64,000 nucleotides of DNA from Solimonas sp. (GTDB lineage: Bacteria; Pseudomonadota; Gammaproteobacteria; Nevskiales; Nevskiaceae). Made by a program: the position numbers and the translations under genes. Below, in pieces: positions 1 to 8,019 of the stretch (positions are counted from its first letter, which is position 1; each line of letters opens with the position of its first letter). The DNA lies in NCBI GenBank assembly GCA_030149365.1, contig JASBRP010000002.1, positions 62,001-126,000 on the forward strand. Direction: 5' to 3'. The notes beneath the pieces are model-generated. The model did no database searches, had not been told where the DNA came from, and was given only the letters and a program-made list of their open reading frames with translations.

Positions 1-885
1 GTCACGCACGGCTTCCGTGATGGTATCGAGCGGGCCGCGCTGCGCCTGCTGCCGACGGCCTTCCTGGTGGCGATCGGCCTGTGCATCTACACCATGCTCA
101 CCGGCAGCACGGCCGAGGCCCTGCGTTTCCTGCTGACGCCGGACTGGCAGAAGTTTGGCTGGCGCGGCGCGCTGGAGGCCCTGCAGCAGGCCTTCTTCAC
201 CATGGCGCTGGGTATCGGCTCGATGCTGGCCCTGGGCAGCTATCTGCCGGCACGCGCGCCGCTCAAGCGCCTGGCGCTGGGTGTGGTACTGATCGACACG
301 GGCTTCAGCCTGCTGGCGGGCCTGGCGATCTTCGCGCTGATCTTCAGCGCCGGCGTGGAGCCGGCCAGCGGCGTGGCGCTGTTGTTCCAGGCGCTGCCGG
401 CGGCATTCCCGCCCGGTGTGGTGGGCATCGTGGTGGCATTGCTGCTGTACACCATGCTGTTCATCGTCACGCTGACGGCGGCCAGCGCGCTGCTGGAGAC
501 CACCACGCGCTACCTGATGGACCGCTTCCGTACCACGCGCGTGTTTGCCGCCACGTCCAGCTCGCTGCTGATCTGGTTCCTGGGGTTGGGCACGCTGCTG
601 TCCTTTGGCGTGATGCAGGATGTGACGCTGATGGGCCGCAATTTCTTCGGCTGGATGCAGTGGCTGACGGCCAACTGGTTCGCGCCGGCCACGGCCCTGC
701 TGATCTGCATCTTCACCGCGCGGATCATGCCGGAGGAGATGGCGCGTTCCGCCTTCGGCGAGCGCGAGGGCTGGCTGTTCAGCCTGTGGCGCGCGCTGCT
801 GCGCTACCCGACGCGCCTGGCGCTGATTGTCATCCTCGGCTACTCGGCCGGCCTGCTGGACTGGATCGCGGATCTCTGGGGCTGA
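1..885 (+). CDS. Sodium-dependent transporter, neurotransmitter:sodium symporter family (C-terminal part)
   Basis: The frame is open from the first base, so the true start lies outside the window and about 295 residues are visible. It has at least six strongly hydrophobic segments. The stretch reading FFTMALGIGSMLALGSYL matches the conserved part of LeuT-type symporters that helps form the second sodium site (family knowledge). Members import amino acids or related small molecules across the inner membrane with sodium. The substrate cannot be told from this half. The stop overlaps the ATG of ratA by one base (TGATG), so the two are probably co-translated. There is no sign of damage. Confidence 0.85.
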   Translation, partial: VTHGFRDGIERAALRLLPTAFLVAIGLCIYTMLTGSTAEALRFLLTPDWQKFGWRGALEALQQAFFTMALGIGSMLALGSYLPARAPLKRLALGVVLIDTGFSLLAGLAIFALIFSAGVEPASGVALLFQALPAAFPPGVVGIVVALLLYTMLFIVTLTAASALLETTTRYLMDRFRTTRVFAATSSSLLIWFLGLGTLLSFGVMQDVTLMGRNFFGWMQWLTANWFAPATALLICIFTARIMPEEMARSAFGEREGWLFSLWRALLRYPTRLALIVILGYSAGLLDWIADLWG

Positions 886-1322
886 TGGCGACACTGGAAC
901 GATCGGCGCTGCTGCGCTTTTCCGCAGCCGCCATGTATGAGCTGGTGGCCGACATTGAGGCCTATCCCGGCTTCCTGCCGGGCTGCGTCTCCGCCGTGGT
1001 CGAACACAACGAGGGCGACCGCGTACGTGCGCGCGTGGGTTTCAACGTCAAGGGCCTGAAGGACAGCTTCGCCACGGAGAACCGGCTGCAGCCTGGCCGC
1101 AGCATCCACATGCGGCTGGTGGATGGCCCGTTCCGCCAGCTCGATGGAACCTGGGAGTTCCAGGCACTGGCGGACGATGCCTGCAAGGTGACGTTGAAGC
1201 TGTCGCTGGATTTCGGCAGCCGGCTGCTGGAAAGCACGCTCTCGCCCTGGATGGATCGCGCGGTCAATGGCCTGATCGAGGCGTTCCGCCGCCGCGCCGA
1301 GGCGCTGCATGGCAAGCGCTGA
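885..1322 (+). CDS. ratA: RatA/Coq10-type START-domain protein
   Basis: A 145-residue protein of the SRPBCC/START fold, close to E. coli RatA and mitochondrial Coq10. The N-terminus (SALLRFSAAAMYELVADIEAYPGFLPGC) and the C-terminal helix with SPWMDRAVNGLIEAFRRRA are typical. RatA was reported to bind the 50S subunit and block 70S formation. The Coq10 homology points instead to ubiquinone binding, and the toxin role is disputed. The length is normal. It overlaps the upstream transporter by one base and the downstream rnfH by 14 bases. ratA-rnfH followed by bamE is the standard gammaproteobacterial order, which supports the call. Confidence 0.88.
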   Translation: MATLERSALLRFSAAAMYELVADIEAYPGFLPGCVSAVVEHNEGDRVRARVGFNVKGLKDSFATENRLQPGRSIHMRLVDGPFRQLDGTWEFQALADDACKVTLKLSLDFGSRLLESTLSPWMDRAVNGLIEAFRRRAEALHGKR

Positions 1323-1605
1323 GACGATCCGCGTAGAGGTGGCCTACGCCTGCCCGGGTGAGCAGCTGATCCTGGAGATCGAGATGCCGGCCGGGGCCAC
1401 GGCCGCGGATGCCGTGATCGCCTCCGGCATCCTGGATCGCTTTGCCGAGATCGACCTGCCCAATGCCCGGTTGGGACTGTTCTCGCGGCCCGTCGCGCAT
1501 GACGAGCCGCTGCGCGATGGCGACCGTGTCGAGATCTACCGGCCGCTGCAGGCCGATCCCAAGCAGGTGCGGCGCCAGCGCGCCGCCGCTACGCGCCGCA
1601 AGTAA
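1309..1605 (+). CDS. rnfH: RnfH family ubiquitin-like protein (UPF0125)
   Basis: A 98-residue beta-grasp protein. It starts with IRVEVAYACPGEQLILEIE and carries DAVIASGILDRFAEIDL and the family signature LGLFSRPVAHDEPLRDGDRVEIYRPL. The tail QADPKQVRRQRAA is also characteristic. RnfH proteins sit beside ratA in most gammaproteobacteria, and their biochemical role is unsettled. The start codon at 1309 lies inside the end of ratA. No stronger start is seen downstream, and this one gives the usual length. It is the last gene of this plus-strand run; the next gene is convergent and ends 6 bases away. Confidence 0.88.
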   Translation: MASAETIRVEVAYACPGEQLILEIEMPAGATAADAVIASGILDRFAEIDLPNARLGLFSRPVAHDEPLRDGDRVEIYRPLQADPKQVRRQRAAATRRK

Positions 1606-1611
1606 TCCAGC

Positions 1612-2967
1612 CTACTTGGTAATGCGCTTCTGCACCGAAGCAGCGGTGAAGAAGTCCGGCTTGTAGTCCGGCGTGAAGTCGTAGGGCTTGTCTTCGTTGA
1701 ACATCGCCGTGATGAAGTAGCGGCCGCTGTCGAAGTGATAGATCACCTCCGGCGCCGCCGAGCTGGCGAGGATGTTGGTTCCGAACTGCGTGTGCCCTTC
1801 CTGGAACTGGTAGAGCTCGCCGCGATTGTTGTAGTTGTCCACCATGACGATGTTCCAGCCGTCCTCATCGAGGTAGAAGCGGCGCTTCTTGAAGGTATGC
1901 GCCATGCCGGGCCGCAGCTCGGCGTCCACCACCCACACGCGATGCAGCTCGTAGCGCGGCAGGTCCTGGTTCAGGTGGCTGGGGCGTGCCAGCTGGGAGA
2001 AGCGGATGGTATTGCTGCCGATGCGGTGCGAGTTGTAGGGGATGTATATCTCCCGCTTGCCCACGAGCTTCCAGTTGTAGCGCTCCAGGGTGCCGTTGAA
2101 CATGTCCACCTGGTCGTAGAACTGGCTGCCGTCGGTGCCTTCTGCCGGGTTGTCGCAGCAGACCGTGGGGGCGCGGCGCACGCGCTTGAGCGTGGGCGTA
2201 TAGAGCCAGGCGGCGCGACCCTCGCTGCCGGTGCCGGCGCGATCATGGACCAGGATCGTGGTGCCGGCCACGCGCGGCGGCGCGATGGTGGCCGACAGGT
2301 AGCGCAGGAACTCGGCGTCGCCGCGGTGCAGCGTCACCGGCTTGCGGATCGAGCCGTAGGTGAACTGCACGTCTTCCAGGATCTTGGTCAGCTGGTACTG
2401 GCCATTGGGCTGGACGATCATCTGGTTGTTGTAGCGGCGCACGGCATCGCCGCGCCAGCGCAGCTTGTGGTTCCAGATCGGCTCCGGGCCTGACTTGGGA
2501 ATGGGGAAGGGAACTCCCACGCTGCAGCCGTCCAGTTCATCCGGGCCATGCAGCTCGCAGACGCTGGCGTTGACCTTGGTGGCGGCATAGATCGCCTCCG
2601 GCATCGCCACCGGGCGATGCGAGGGGTACACCAGCATCTTGTAGGTGGGGTGCAGGGACAGCAATTTCTTGTGTCCCTCCGACAGGCGCGCCAGCGAGCG
2701 CGACATGTTGGAGGCGGACAGCACCAGGATCGGCTGCTCGGAGTCGATCGTGGGGTCGGAGAAGAATTCGCCGCTGAGCTTGCCGCGCTGCTTGCCCGGG
2801 GCCCAGGCCGGGATGCTGCCGTCCTGGTTGGCGGCACGCTCGGCGCCCACCGGTGTCAGGGCGCCGCCGAGCCTGGCGGCCTCGGCGATGTCGGCCTTGG
2901 CCAGGACCTGGCCGGCCATGAGGAGCAGCGACAGGGCTGCCGCGATCCGCAGGCTGGAACGGTTCAT
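1612..2967 (-). CDS. DUF1329 family periplasmic/outer-membrane-associated protein
   Basis: A 451-residue protein with a Sec signal peptide (hydrophobic AAALSLLLMAGQVLA, cut near residue 23). The mature part matches DUF1329: an early GGALTPVGAERAAN motif, many Tyr/Trp-rich strands (RRFYLDEDGWNIV, YHFDSGRYF) and a C-terminus near DFTPDYKPDFF. The fold is thought to resemble LolB/LppX lipid-binding proteins. Members usually pair with DUF1302 outer-membrane proteins and occur in sterol, alkane or phenol degraders. No DUF1302 gene is visible here. I chose the ATG at 2967 because a purine-rich GGGAGAG lies just upstream; a longer frame would precede the signal peptide. The gene sits between rnfH and bamE, which are normally neighbours, so it is probably an insertion. 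Confidence 0.85.
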   Translation of the reverse strand: MNRSSLRIAAALSLLLMAGQVLAKADIAEAARLGGALTPVGAERAANQDGSIPAWAPGKQRGKLSGEFFSDPTIDSEQPILVLSASNMSRSLARLSEGHKKLLSLHPTYKMLVYPSHRPVAMPEAIYAATKVNASVCELHGPDELDGCSVGVPFPIPKSGPEPIWNHKLRWRGDAVRRYNNQMIVQPNGQYQLTKILEDVQFTYGSIRKPVTLHRGDAEFLRYLSATIAPPRVAGTTILVHDRAGTGSEGRAAWLYTPTLKRVRRAPTVCCDNPAEGTDGSQFYDQVDMFNGTLERYNWKLVGKREIYIPYNSHRIGSNTIRFSQLARPSHLNQDLPRYELHRVWVVDAELRPGMAHTFKKRRFYLDEDGWNIVMVDNYNNRGELYQFQEGHTQFGTNILASSAAPEVIYHFDSGRYFITAMFNEDKPYDFTPDYKPDFFTAASVQKRITK

Positions 2968-3055
2968 TCTGCTCTCCCCTGGAGCCTCGATGAAGGCGCC
3001 GGCCGGCAGGCGCGGCGCCAAGGGAGCGGTCCCTGCCGCTCCCCGGAACCCTTGC

Positions 3056-3502
3056 TCAGGGCGAGGTACGGTCCGGCGTCAGGATGACGCCCGATTCCTT
3101 GCCCTGTTCGCTCTCGACGCGCGTTTCTTCGGCCTGGGCCTTCTTGTCCTCGCGCAGCACGGTCTTCACGTCAGGGTCTTCCAGGGCCTTGTCGGCGTCG
3201 GGCGACTTGACGCCCTCCATGCGGGCCACGGTCTCGCCGTCGAACCAGATGCTGACCACGCGCGACGACACCTTGCCGCGGGGGGACTTGTAGTAGCCCA
3301 CATAGTCCCAGCGGCGGTCCTCGAAGGGACTGGCGGCCACGGGAGTACCCATCAGGAAGCGGACCTGCTCGCGGCTCATGCCGACCTGGAGCTGGTCGAG
3401 CTGCTTCTGCTCGATGACGTTGCCCTGGCGGGTGGGCAGCTTGTAGACGATCTGGCAGGCGCTCAGGGCCAGGGCCGTGAGAACCAACAAAATAACGCGC
3501 AT
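3056..3502 (-). CDS. bamE: Outer membrane assembly lipoprotein BamE (SmpA/OmlA)
   Basis: A 148-residue lipoprotein. The signal peptide MRVILLVLTALALSAC ends in the lipobox LSAC with Cys16. The BamE core follows: YKLPTRQGNVI, then LQVGMSREQVRFLMGTPV and RRWDYVGYYKS. BamE is an accessory lipoprotein of the BAM machine, which inserts beta-barrel proteins into the outer membrane. The family core is about 110 residues; a charged tail of about 45 residues (EDKKAQAEETRVESEQ) is extra, as in many relatives. The ATG at 3502 is chosen because it places the signal peptide at the N-terminus. It is divergent from fur with 61 bases between the starts, the usual gammaproteobacterial arrangement. Confidence 0.93.
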   Translation of the reverse strand: MRVILLVLTALALSACQIVYKLPTRQGNVIEQKQLDQLQVGMSREQVRFLMGTPVAASPFEDRRWDYVGYYKSPRGKVSSRVVSIWFDGETVARMEGVKSPDADKALEDPDVKTVLREDKKAQAEETRVESEQGKESGVILTPDRTSP

Positions 3503-3563
3503 GGGTTGATGCCTCGTAGGGGAGTGCGATAATACCGGAAATCCTCCCTTTGACAGGCATCCC

Positions 3564-3980
3564 GTGGAATCGTCCGATCTTCGTAGCGCAGGCCTCAAGG
3601 TTACCCTTCCGCGCCTGAAAATCCTGGAGATGCTGGAGAGCCATCCGGCTCGCCACATGTCTGCGGAAGACATCTATCGCAAGCTGATGGACTCGGAAGA
3701 GGATATCGGCCTGGCCACGGTCTACCGCGTCCTGACCCAGTTCGAGGCCGCCGGCCTGGTCAAGCGCCACCATTTCGAGGGCGGCCATGCCGTGTTCGAA
3801 CTGGAGCGCGGCCCCCATCACGACCACATGGTCAACCTCGACACCGGCGAAGTGATCGAATTCGTCTCCGAGGAGATCGAGAAGCTGCAGAAGCAGATCG
3901 CCGAGAAGCACGGCTACACGGTGGAGGACCACAGCCTGGTCCTGTACGTGCGGCCGAAGAGCAGCAAGAAAAAGAGCTGA
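3564..3980 (+). CDS. fur: Ferric uptake regulator Fur, lacking all cysteines
   Basis: A 138-residue Fur with GTG start. The winged-helix DNA-binding domain spans about 1-85 (LRSAGLKVTLPRLKILEML, EDIGLATVYRVLTQFEAAG). The dimerisation/metal domain follows with HHFEGGHAVFELE, HHDHMVN and the GEVIEF strand. It represses iron-uptake genes when loaded with ferrous iron. The histidine and glutamate ligands of the regulatory and structural sites are present. The paired cysteines seen in E. coli Fur (CxxC after HHDH) are replaced by Asn and Thr, and the whole protein has no cysteine, so no Cys4 zinc site can form. No clear Fur box was seen in the short gap shared with bamE. It is monocistronic. Confidence 0.95.
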   Translation: MESSDLRSAGLKVTLPRLKILEMLESHPARHMSAEDIYRKLMDSEEDIGLATVYRVLTQFEAAGLVKRHHFEGGHAVFELERGPHHDHMVNLDTGEVIEFVSEEIEKLQKQIAEKHGYTVEDHSLVLYVRPKSSKKKS

Positions 3981-4004
3981 AGGGCTACAGGTCCTTCTTG
4001 AGCC

Positions 4005-4145
4005 CCTCTCCCCCTGTGGGAGAGGGTGAGGGGACGCGCTTTGGCGATGCCTAAATGGCATCGCCTGCGTCACCGAACGCCCGGCCATGGATGGTCGGGC
4101 AGGGGTTCAATGGGCGAGCCGAGGTCCCGCCATGGATGGCGTCGC
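4005..4145. repeat. Cluster of short intergenic palindromes after fur
   Basis: Three palindromic units lie between fur and recN. A perfect 9-base stem CCCTCTCCC/GGGAGAGGG with a 5-base loop spans 4005-4027, followed by GTGAGGGG. A second perfect 9-base stem GGCGATGCC/GGCATCGCC with loop TAAAT spans 4044-4066. Two CCATGGATGG cores follow at about 4085-4094 and 4130-4139, each within partly symmetric flanks. Such units are common dispersed intergenic repeats in GC-rich gammaproteobacteria. They could also end transcription of the convergent fur and recN, but there is no T-run. Confidence 0.6.
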
Positions 4146-4153
4146 GGAACTGT

Positions 4154-5839
4154 CTACGCTTTCGCCGCTCTCGCCAGCAAATCCTTCGCATGATTCAGCG
4201 CGGCCGCCGTGATCTCCACGCCGCCCTGCATGCGCGCCAGTTCCTCCACGCGCTCCTTGTCGGCCAGCGGCCGCACGCGGGTATAGGTCTGGCCTGACTT
4301 CACTTCCTTGGCGATGGCGAACTGGCGGTGGCCCTGTGCCGCGACCTGCGCCAGGTGGGTCACGCAGAGCACCTGGCCCTGCTGGCCACCCAGCTCTCGC
4401 AGCTTCTGGCCTACCACCTCGGCGACACCGCCGCTGATGCCGGCATCCACCTCGTCGAAGATCATCGTGGCGGCGCCGGAACGTTGCTGGCCCACGACCT
4501 GCACCGCCAGGGACACGCGCGACAGCTCGCCGCCGGAGGCCACCTTGGCCAATGGGCGGGGCGGTTGCCCAGGGTTGGCGCTGAAATCGAATCGCACTTC
4601 ATCGTCGCCGCTGCTGCGCGGGCGGCCCTCGGCGTCGGTTTCCACGGCGGCCAGGAACTGGGCGTTGGCCATGCCCAGCTGTCGCACGATCGCCGATACC
4701 TGCTCGCCGAAACCCTTGGCAGCCTTGCGCCGGGCCGTGCCCAGCTTGGCGGCAGCCTCGCGGTAACGCTTCAGGGCCGCCGTGCGGCGGGCCTCCAGGG
4801 CCTCCATCTGGCCGGCGGCATCTTCCAGGCCGCCGAGCTGCTCGCGCAGGCCGGCCAGCTTCTCCGACAGTTCCGCCGGGCGGATGCGGTGCTTGCGCGC
4901 CAGGTCGTGGATGTCGCTCATGCGCTGTTCCAGCTGCGCCAGCTGCTCCGGGTCCAGATCCAGCCGGGCGAGCAGGCGGCTCAGGGAATCGGCAGCTTCA
5001 CGCACCTGGGCCTGGGCGCTTTCGGCCAGGTCCAGGGCCTCGCGAAAGCCCTCATGCAGTGGTACCAGGCCGGTCAGCAGGCCGGAGGCGGTCGCCAGCT
5101 GGTCGTAGAGGCTGGCTTCGGCACCGTAGAGCATCTCCTGGGCCTGGTTGCCTTCCTGCATCAGCCGGCCGGCGTTGGACAGGCGGCGATGCTCGATCTC
5201 CACCTGCTCGATCTCGCCTTCGCCCAGGTTCAAGGCCTCCAGCTCGCTCAACTGGAAGCGCAGGTAGTCCAGCTGCGCCGGATCGCGGCTGCCCGCCGAG
5301 CGCAGGCGCTCGATCTGCTTCTCCACCTCGGAAAGGTCGCGGGCGGCATCACGCACGGCCGCCAGGGCAGGGTCATGACCACCGAACTGATCGAGCAGAC
5401 CGCGCTGCACCTCGGGGCGCAGCAAGGTCTGGCTTTCGGACTGGCCGAAGATCTCGATCAGCCGCTCGCCCAGGTCCCGCAGCGGGCCGGCATTGACCGG
5501 CTGGCCGTTGACGAAGGCGCGGGTGCGGCCTTCGGCGTAGACCACGCGGCGCACCAGGCAACGGCCGGGTTCGTCCTCGTCGACCAGTTCCTGTTCCTTG
5601 AGCCAGGCGGTGGCTTCGCCACCGGCGGCCAGCGCGAACTCGGCGCTGACCTCGGCTTTCTCCTGGCCGCTGCGCACCAGGCTGGCGTCGGCACGGCTGC
5701 CGACGATCAGGCCGATGGCGTCGATCAGGATCGACTTGCCGGCGCCGGTCTCGCCGGTCAGCGTGGTGAAGCCGCGGCCGAAGTCGAGTGCCAGCTCGTC
5801 GATGATGGCGAGATTCTTGATCTGCAGGTGGGTCAGCAT
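4154..5839 (-). CDS. recN: DNA repair protein RecN
   Basis: A 561-residue SMC-like ATPase that acts in recombinational repair of double-strand breaks, where it holds DNA ends together. The N-terminal ATP-binding lobe begins MLTHLQIKNLAIIDELAL with Walker A GETGAGKS near residue 30. The middle (about 150-370) is rich in Leu, Glu and Arg and forms the coiled-coil arms. The C-terminal lobe has the signature around LAKVASGGELSRVSLA and Walker B ATMIFDEVDAGISGG. The length is normal. It is followed by nothing on its strand and preceded by nadK 17 bases upstream; recN-nadK adjacency is conserved in the class. Expression is usually SOS-controlled, but I saw no convincing LexA box. Confidence 0.96.
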   Translation of the reverse strand: MLTHLQIKNLAIIDELALDFGRGFTTLTGETGAGKSILIDAIGLIVGSRADASLVRSGQEKAEVSAEFALAAGGEATAWLKEQELVDEDEPGRCLVRRVVYAEGRTRAFVNGQPVNAGPLRDLGERLIEIFGQSESQTLLRPEVQRGLLDQFGGHDPALAAVRDAARDLSEVEKQIERLRSAGSRDPAQLDYLRFQLSELEALNLGEGEIEQVEIEHRRLSNAGRLMQEGNQAQEMLYGAEASLYDQLATASGLLTGLVPLHEGFREALDLAESAQAQVREAADSLSRLLARLDLDPEQLAQLEQRMSDIHDLARKHRIRPAELSEKLAGLREQLGGLEDAAGQMEALEARRTAALKRYREAAAKLGTARRKAAKGFGEQVSAIVRQLGMANAQFLAAVETDAEGRPRSSGDDEVRFDFSANPGQPPRPLAKVASGGELSRVSLAVQVVGQQRSGAATMIFDEVDAGISGGVAEVVGQKLRELGGQQGQVLCVTHLAQVAAQGHRQFAIAKEVKSGQTYTRVRPLADKERVEELARMQGGVEITAAALNHAKDLLARAAKA

Positions 5840-5856
5840 GGGTCAGACTTGGAGGC

Positions 5857-6747
5857 TCAGCCCGGCTCGCGCTGCGCGGGGCCGCGGCCCCAATGAAGTT
5901 TGCTGCGCAAGAGGTTGAAGTAGCTGTAATTCTTGGGGTGGATCAGGCTCAGGGGCCACTCGGCCCTGGAGACCTCCACGGCATCGCCGGGCTGCAGGAT
6001 CTCGCTGGTCTGGCCGTCGCAGGTCAGCATCACGCGGGAGCCTTCGTGGCCGCCCAGCACGATACGCACCGTCTGGCTGGCGCTGACCACGATCGGGCGG
6101 TCGGACAGGGTGTGCGGGCAGATCGGCACCAGGGCCAGCGCGTCCAGCGAGGGGTGCACCACCGGGCCGCCGCCGGACAGGGCGTAGGCGGTGGAGCCGG
6201 TGGGCGAGGCGATGATGAAGCCGTCGGCACGATGCTGGGAGATGAATTCGCCGTCGATCCAGGTCTCGAACTCCACCATGCGGATGGCCGCCTGGTTGCG
6301 GATGACCACATCGTTGACGGCCAGCGCCGGCTGCACCGGCTTGCCGTTGCGCAGGATGCGGCAGCTCAGCAGCAGGCGGTCCTCGCGCAGGTATTCGCCG
6401 CGGAAGATCGCCCCCAGGCTTTCGCGCATGTCCTCGGGGGTCACGTCCACCATGAAGCCGAGGCGGCCCTGGTTGATGCCCAGCAGGGGCACGGCGGCCG
6501 GGGCCATTTCACGCGCGGCCGACAGCAGGGTGCCATCGCCACCCACCACCACCACCAGGTCGCAGCGCTTGGCCAGTTCGGCGCGGGTGACGAAGCTCAC
6601 CGGCTCGTCCACCAGGTCGGCGCTGTAGGTGTCCACCAGCACAGTACGATCCAGTTCCGCCAGGTGACGGCACAGGGCATTGAGCACGGGCGCAACCTGG
6701 GGGCTGCGGTGCTTGCCGATCACACCGACGGTCTTGAAGTGGGTCAT
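5857..6747 (-). CDS. nadK: NAD kinase
   Basis: A 296-residue enzyme that phosphorylates NAD to NADP with ATP. The N-terminal Rossmann-like part has VGVIGKHRSPQVAPVL, and the diagnostic GGDGT motif occurs in LVVVVGGDGTLLSAAREM. NQGRLGFMVDV follows, then NDVVIRN and the TGSTAYALSGGGP loop; all are NAD kinase signatures. The ATG at 6747 (MTHFKTVGVIG) gives standard family length; the open frame runs 40 codons further up without family similarity. The gap to recN is 17 bases, so they likely share a transcript. It is divergent from hrcA. Confidence 0.96.
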   Translation of the reverse strand: MTHFKTVGVIGKHRSPQVAPVLNALCRHLAELDRTVLVDTYSADLVDEPVSFVTRAELAKRCDLVVVVGGDGTLLSAAREMAPAAVPLLGINQGRLGFMVDVTPEDMRESLGAIFRGEYLREDRLLLSCRILRNGKPVQPALAVNDVVIRNQAAIRMVEFETWIDGEFISQHRADGFIIASPTGSTAYALSGGGPVVHPSLDALALVPICPHTLSDRPIVVSASQTVRIVLGGHEGSRVMLTCDGQTSEILQPGDAVEVSRAEWPLSLIHPKNYSYFNLLRSKLHWGRGPAQREPG

Positions 6748-6774
6748 GGGGTGTCTGGAGGCTTGTGCTTTAGT

Positions 6775-6800
6775 CTTGAGACGGCCGGAAAATACCATGA
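6775..6800 (+). promoter_or_regulatory. Possible sigma-32 promoter for hrcA
   Basis: CTTGAG at 6775-6780 and CCATGA at 6795-6800 are separated by 14 bases, an approximate match to the heat-shock sigma consensus CTTGAA-N13-14-CCCCAT. It would start transcription about 60 bases before hrcA. The match is weak, especially at the second box, and no CIRCE inverted repeat is present. Confidence 0.3.
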
Positions 6801-6865
6801 AACCTCGCGGTCCTGATGCGTTCGTGCTATTGAAATAAGCTTGGAAGTCCTTCATTTTCTGCAAC

Positions 6866-7906
6866 ATGTCGAATCCCCTGGACTCTCGCGCCGCGGAGCT
6901 GCTGAAGCTGCTGGTCGAGCGCTACATCCACGATGGCCAGCCGGTCGGCTCGCGCACGCTCTCGCGCATGGCCGCGCTGGGCCTGTCGCCGGCGACGATC
7001 CGCAACGTCATGGCCGACCTGGACGAGCTGGGCTTCGTCGCGTCGCCTCATACCTCGGCCGGGCGCATCCCGACCACGCGGGGCTACCGCTACTTCGTCA
7101 ACAACATGCTGGCGCCGGAGCCGCTCTCGGATAACGAGCGCGAGCACATCGCCGACACCCTGGTGCCGCACCGCGCCCGCTCCGAGGCCGACCTGGTGCA
7201 GGCCGCCTCGGCGCTGCTGTCGCAGCTGTCGCACATGGCCGGCGTGGTCACCGTGCCGCGCCGCAACCTGGCGATCCTGCGCCAGGTGGAATTCCTGCCG
7301 CTGTCGGGCAACCGCGTGCTGGCGATCCTGGTGGTGAACCAGGCCGAGGTGCAGAACCGCGTCATCCACACCGAACGCCCCTACGGCGCCGACGAGTTGG
7401 GCCGCTATGCCGCCATGCTCAACGAGCAGTTCGCCGGGCGTGACCTGGTGAGCCTGCGCAATGCGCTGATGAGCGATGCCCTCGACACCCAGAACCGCCT
7501 GAACCTGCACCTGCGCGATGCCGCCTCCATGGCCGAGCAGGCCGTGACCGGCGAGCGGGCCCCGGACTATGTGCTGGCCGGCGGCAGCAACCTGATGGGC
7601 TTCCAGGAGCTGGCCGACGTGCAGCGCCTGCGCGGCCTGTTCGACGCGCTGGACCGCAAGCGCGACCTGCTGAACCTGTTCGACCAGTGCCTGGGGGCGG
7701 ACGGGGTGCAGATCTTCATCGGCGACGAGTCGGGCTACCAGGTGCTGGACGAGTGCAGCGTGGTCACCGCGCCGTACTTCGTCGAGGGCCAGGTGGCGGG
7801 GGTGCTGGGCGTGATCGGCCCGACCCGCATGGCCTACCGCCGCATCATTCCGCTGGTGCAGGAAACCGCCCGGGTGCTCACCCAGGGCTTGAAAACCGGC
7901 GGCTAG
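6866..7906 (+). CDS. hrcA: Heat-inducible transcription repressor HrcA
   Basis: A 346-residue HrcA. The N-terminal winged helix (about 1-75) has LLKLLVERYIHDGQPVGSRT, LSPATIRNVMADLDELGF and the signature SPHTSAGRIPTTRGYRYF. A GAF-like dimerisation domain and the C-terminal segment with GVLGVIGPTRMAYRRIIP follow. HrcA binds CIRCE repeats to repress chaperone genes, and GroEL keeps it active. HrcA is absent from enterics but present in Xanthomonadales and relatives. No CIRCE (TTAGCACTC-N9-GAGTGCTAA) is seen before hrcA, grpE or dnaK, so its target, probably groESL, lies elsewhere. A terminator separates it from grpE. Confidence 0.95.
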   Translation: MSNPLDSRAAELLKLLVERYIHDGQPVGSRTLSRMAALGLSPATIRNVMADLDELGFVASPHTSAGRIPTTRGYRYFVNNMLAPEPLSDNEREHIADTLVPHRARSEADLVQAASALLSQLSHMAGVVTVPRRNLAILRQVEFLPLSGNRVLAILVVNQAEVQNRVIHTERPYGADELGRYAAMLNEQFAGRDLVSLRNALMSDALDTQNRLNLHLRDAASMAEQAVTGERAPDYVLAGGSNLMGFQELADVQRLRGLFDALDRKRDLLNLFDQCLGADGVQIFIGDESGYQVLDECSVVTAPYFVEGQVAGVLGVIGPTRMAYRRIIPLVQETARVLTQGLKTGG

Positions 7907-7930
7907 GCCCCAAAAACCGCTGTCTGGAGA

Positions 7931-7960
7931 CGCCCGCGGCAGGCGCGGGCGGCCTTTTTT
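7931..7960 (+). terminator. Intrinsic terminator after hrcA
   Basis: A perfect 8-base stem CGCCCGCG/CGCGGGCG (7931-7938 and 7944-7951) with a 5-base loop is followed by GCC and six T. It lies 25 bases after the hrcA stop and ends about 60 bases before grpE, so grpE needs its own promoter or read-through. Confidence 0.85.
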
Positions 7961-8019
7961 CATTATCCTGCGCGCCCCTGAACGGGCTCCAAACCCGCTA
8001 GAAACCCCAAGAAGCCGAC

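Noticed and set aside
3503-3563. Possible Fur box in the bamE-fur gap
   Set aside because: No 19-base GATAATGATAATCATTATC-like repeat. GATAAT occurs once only, which is not enough.
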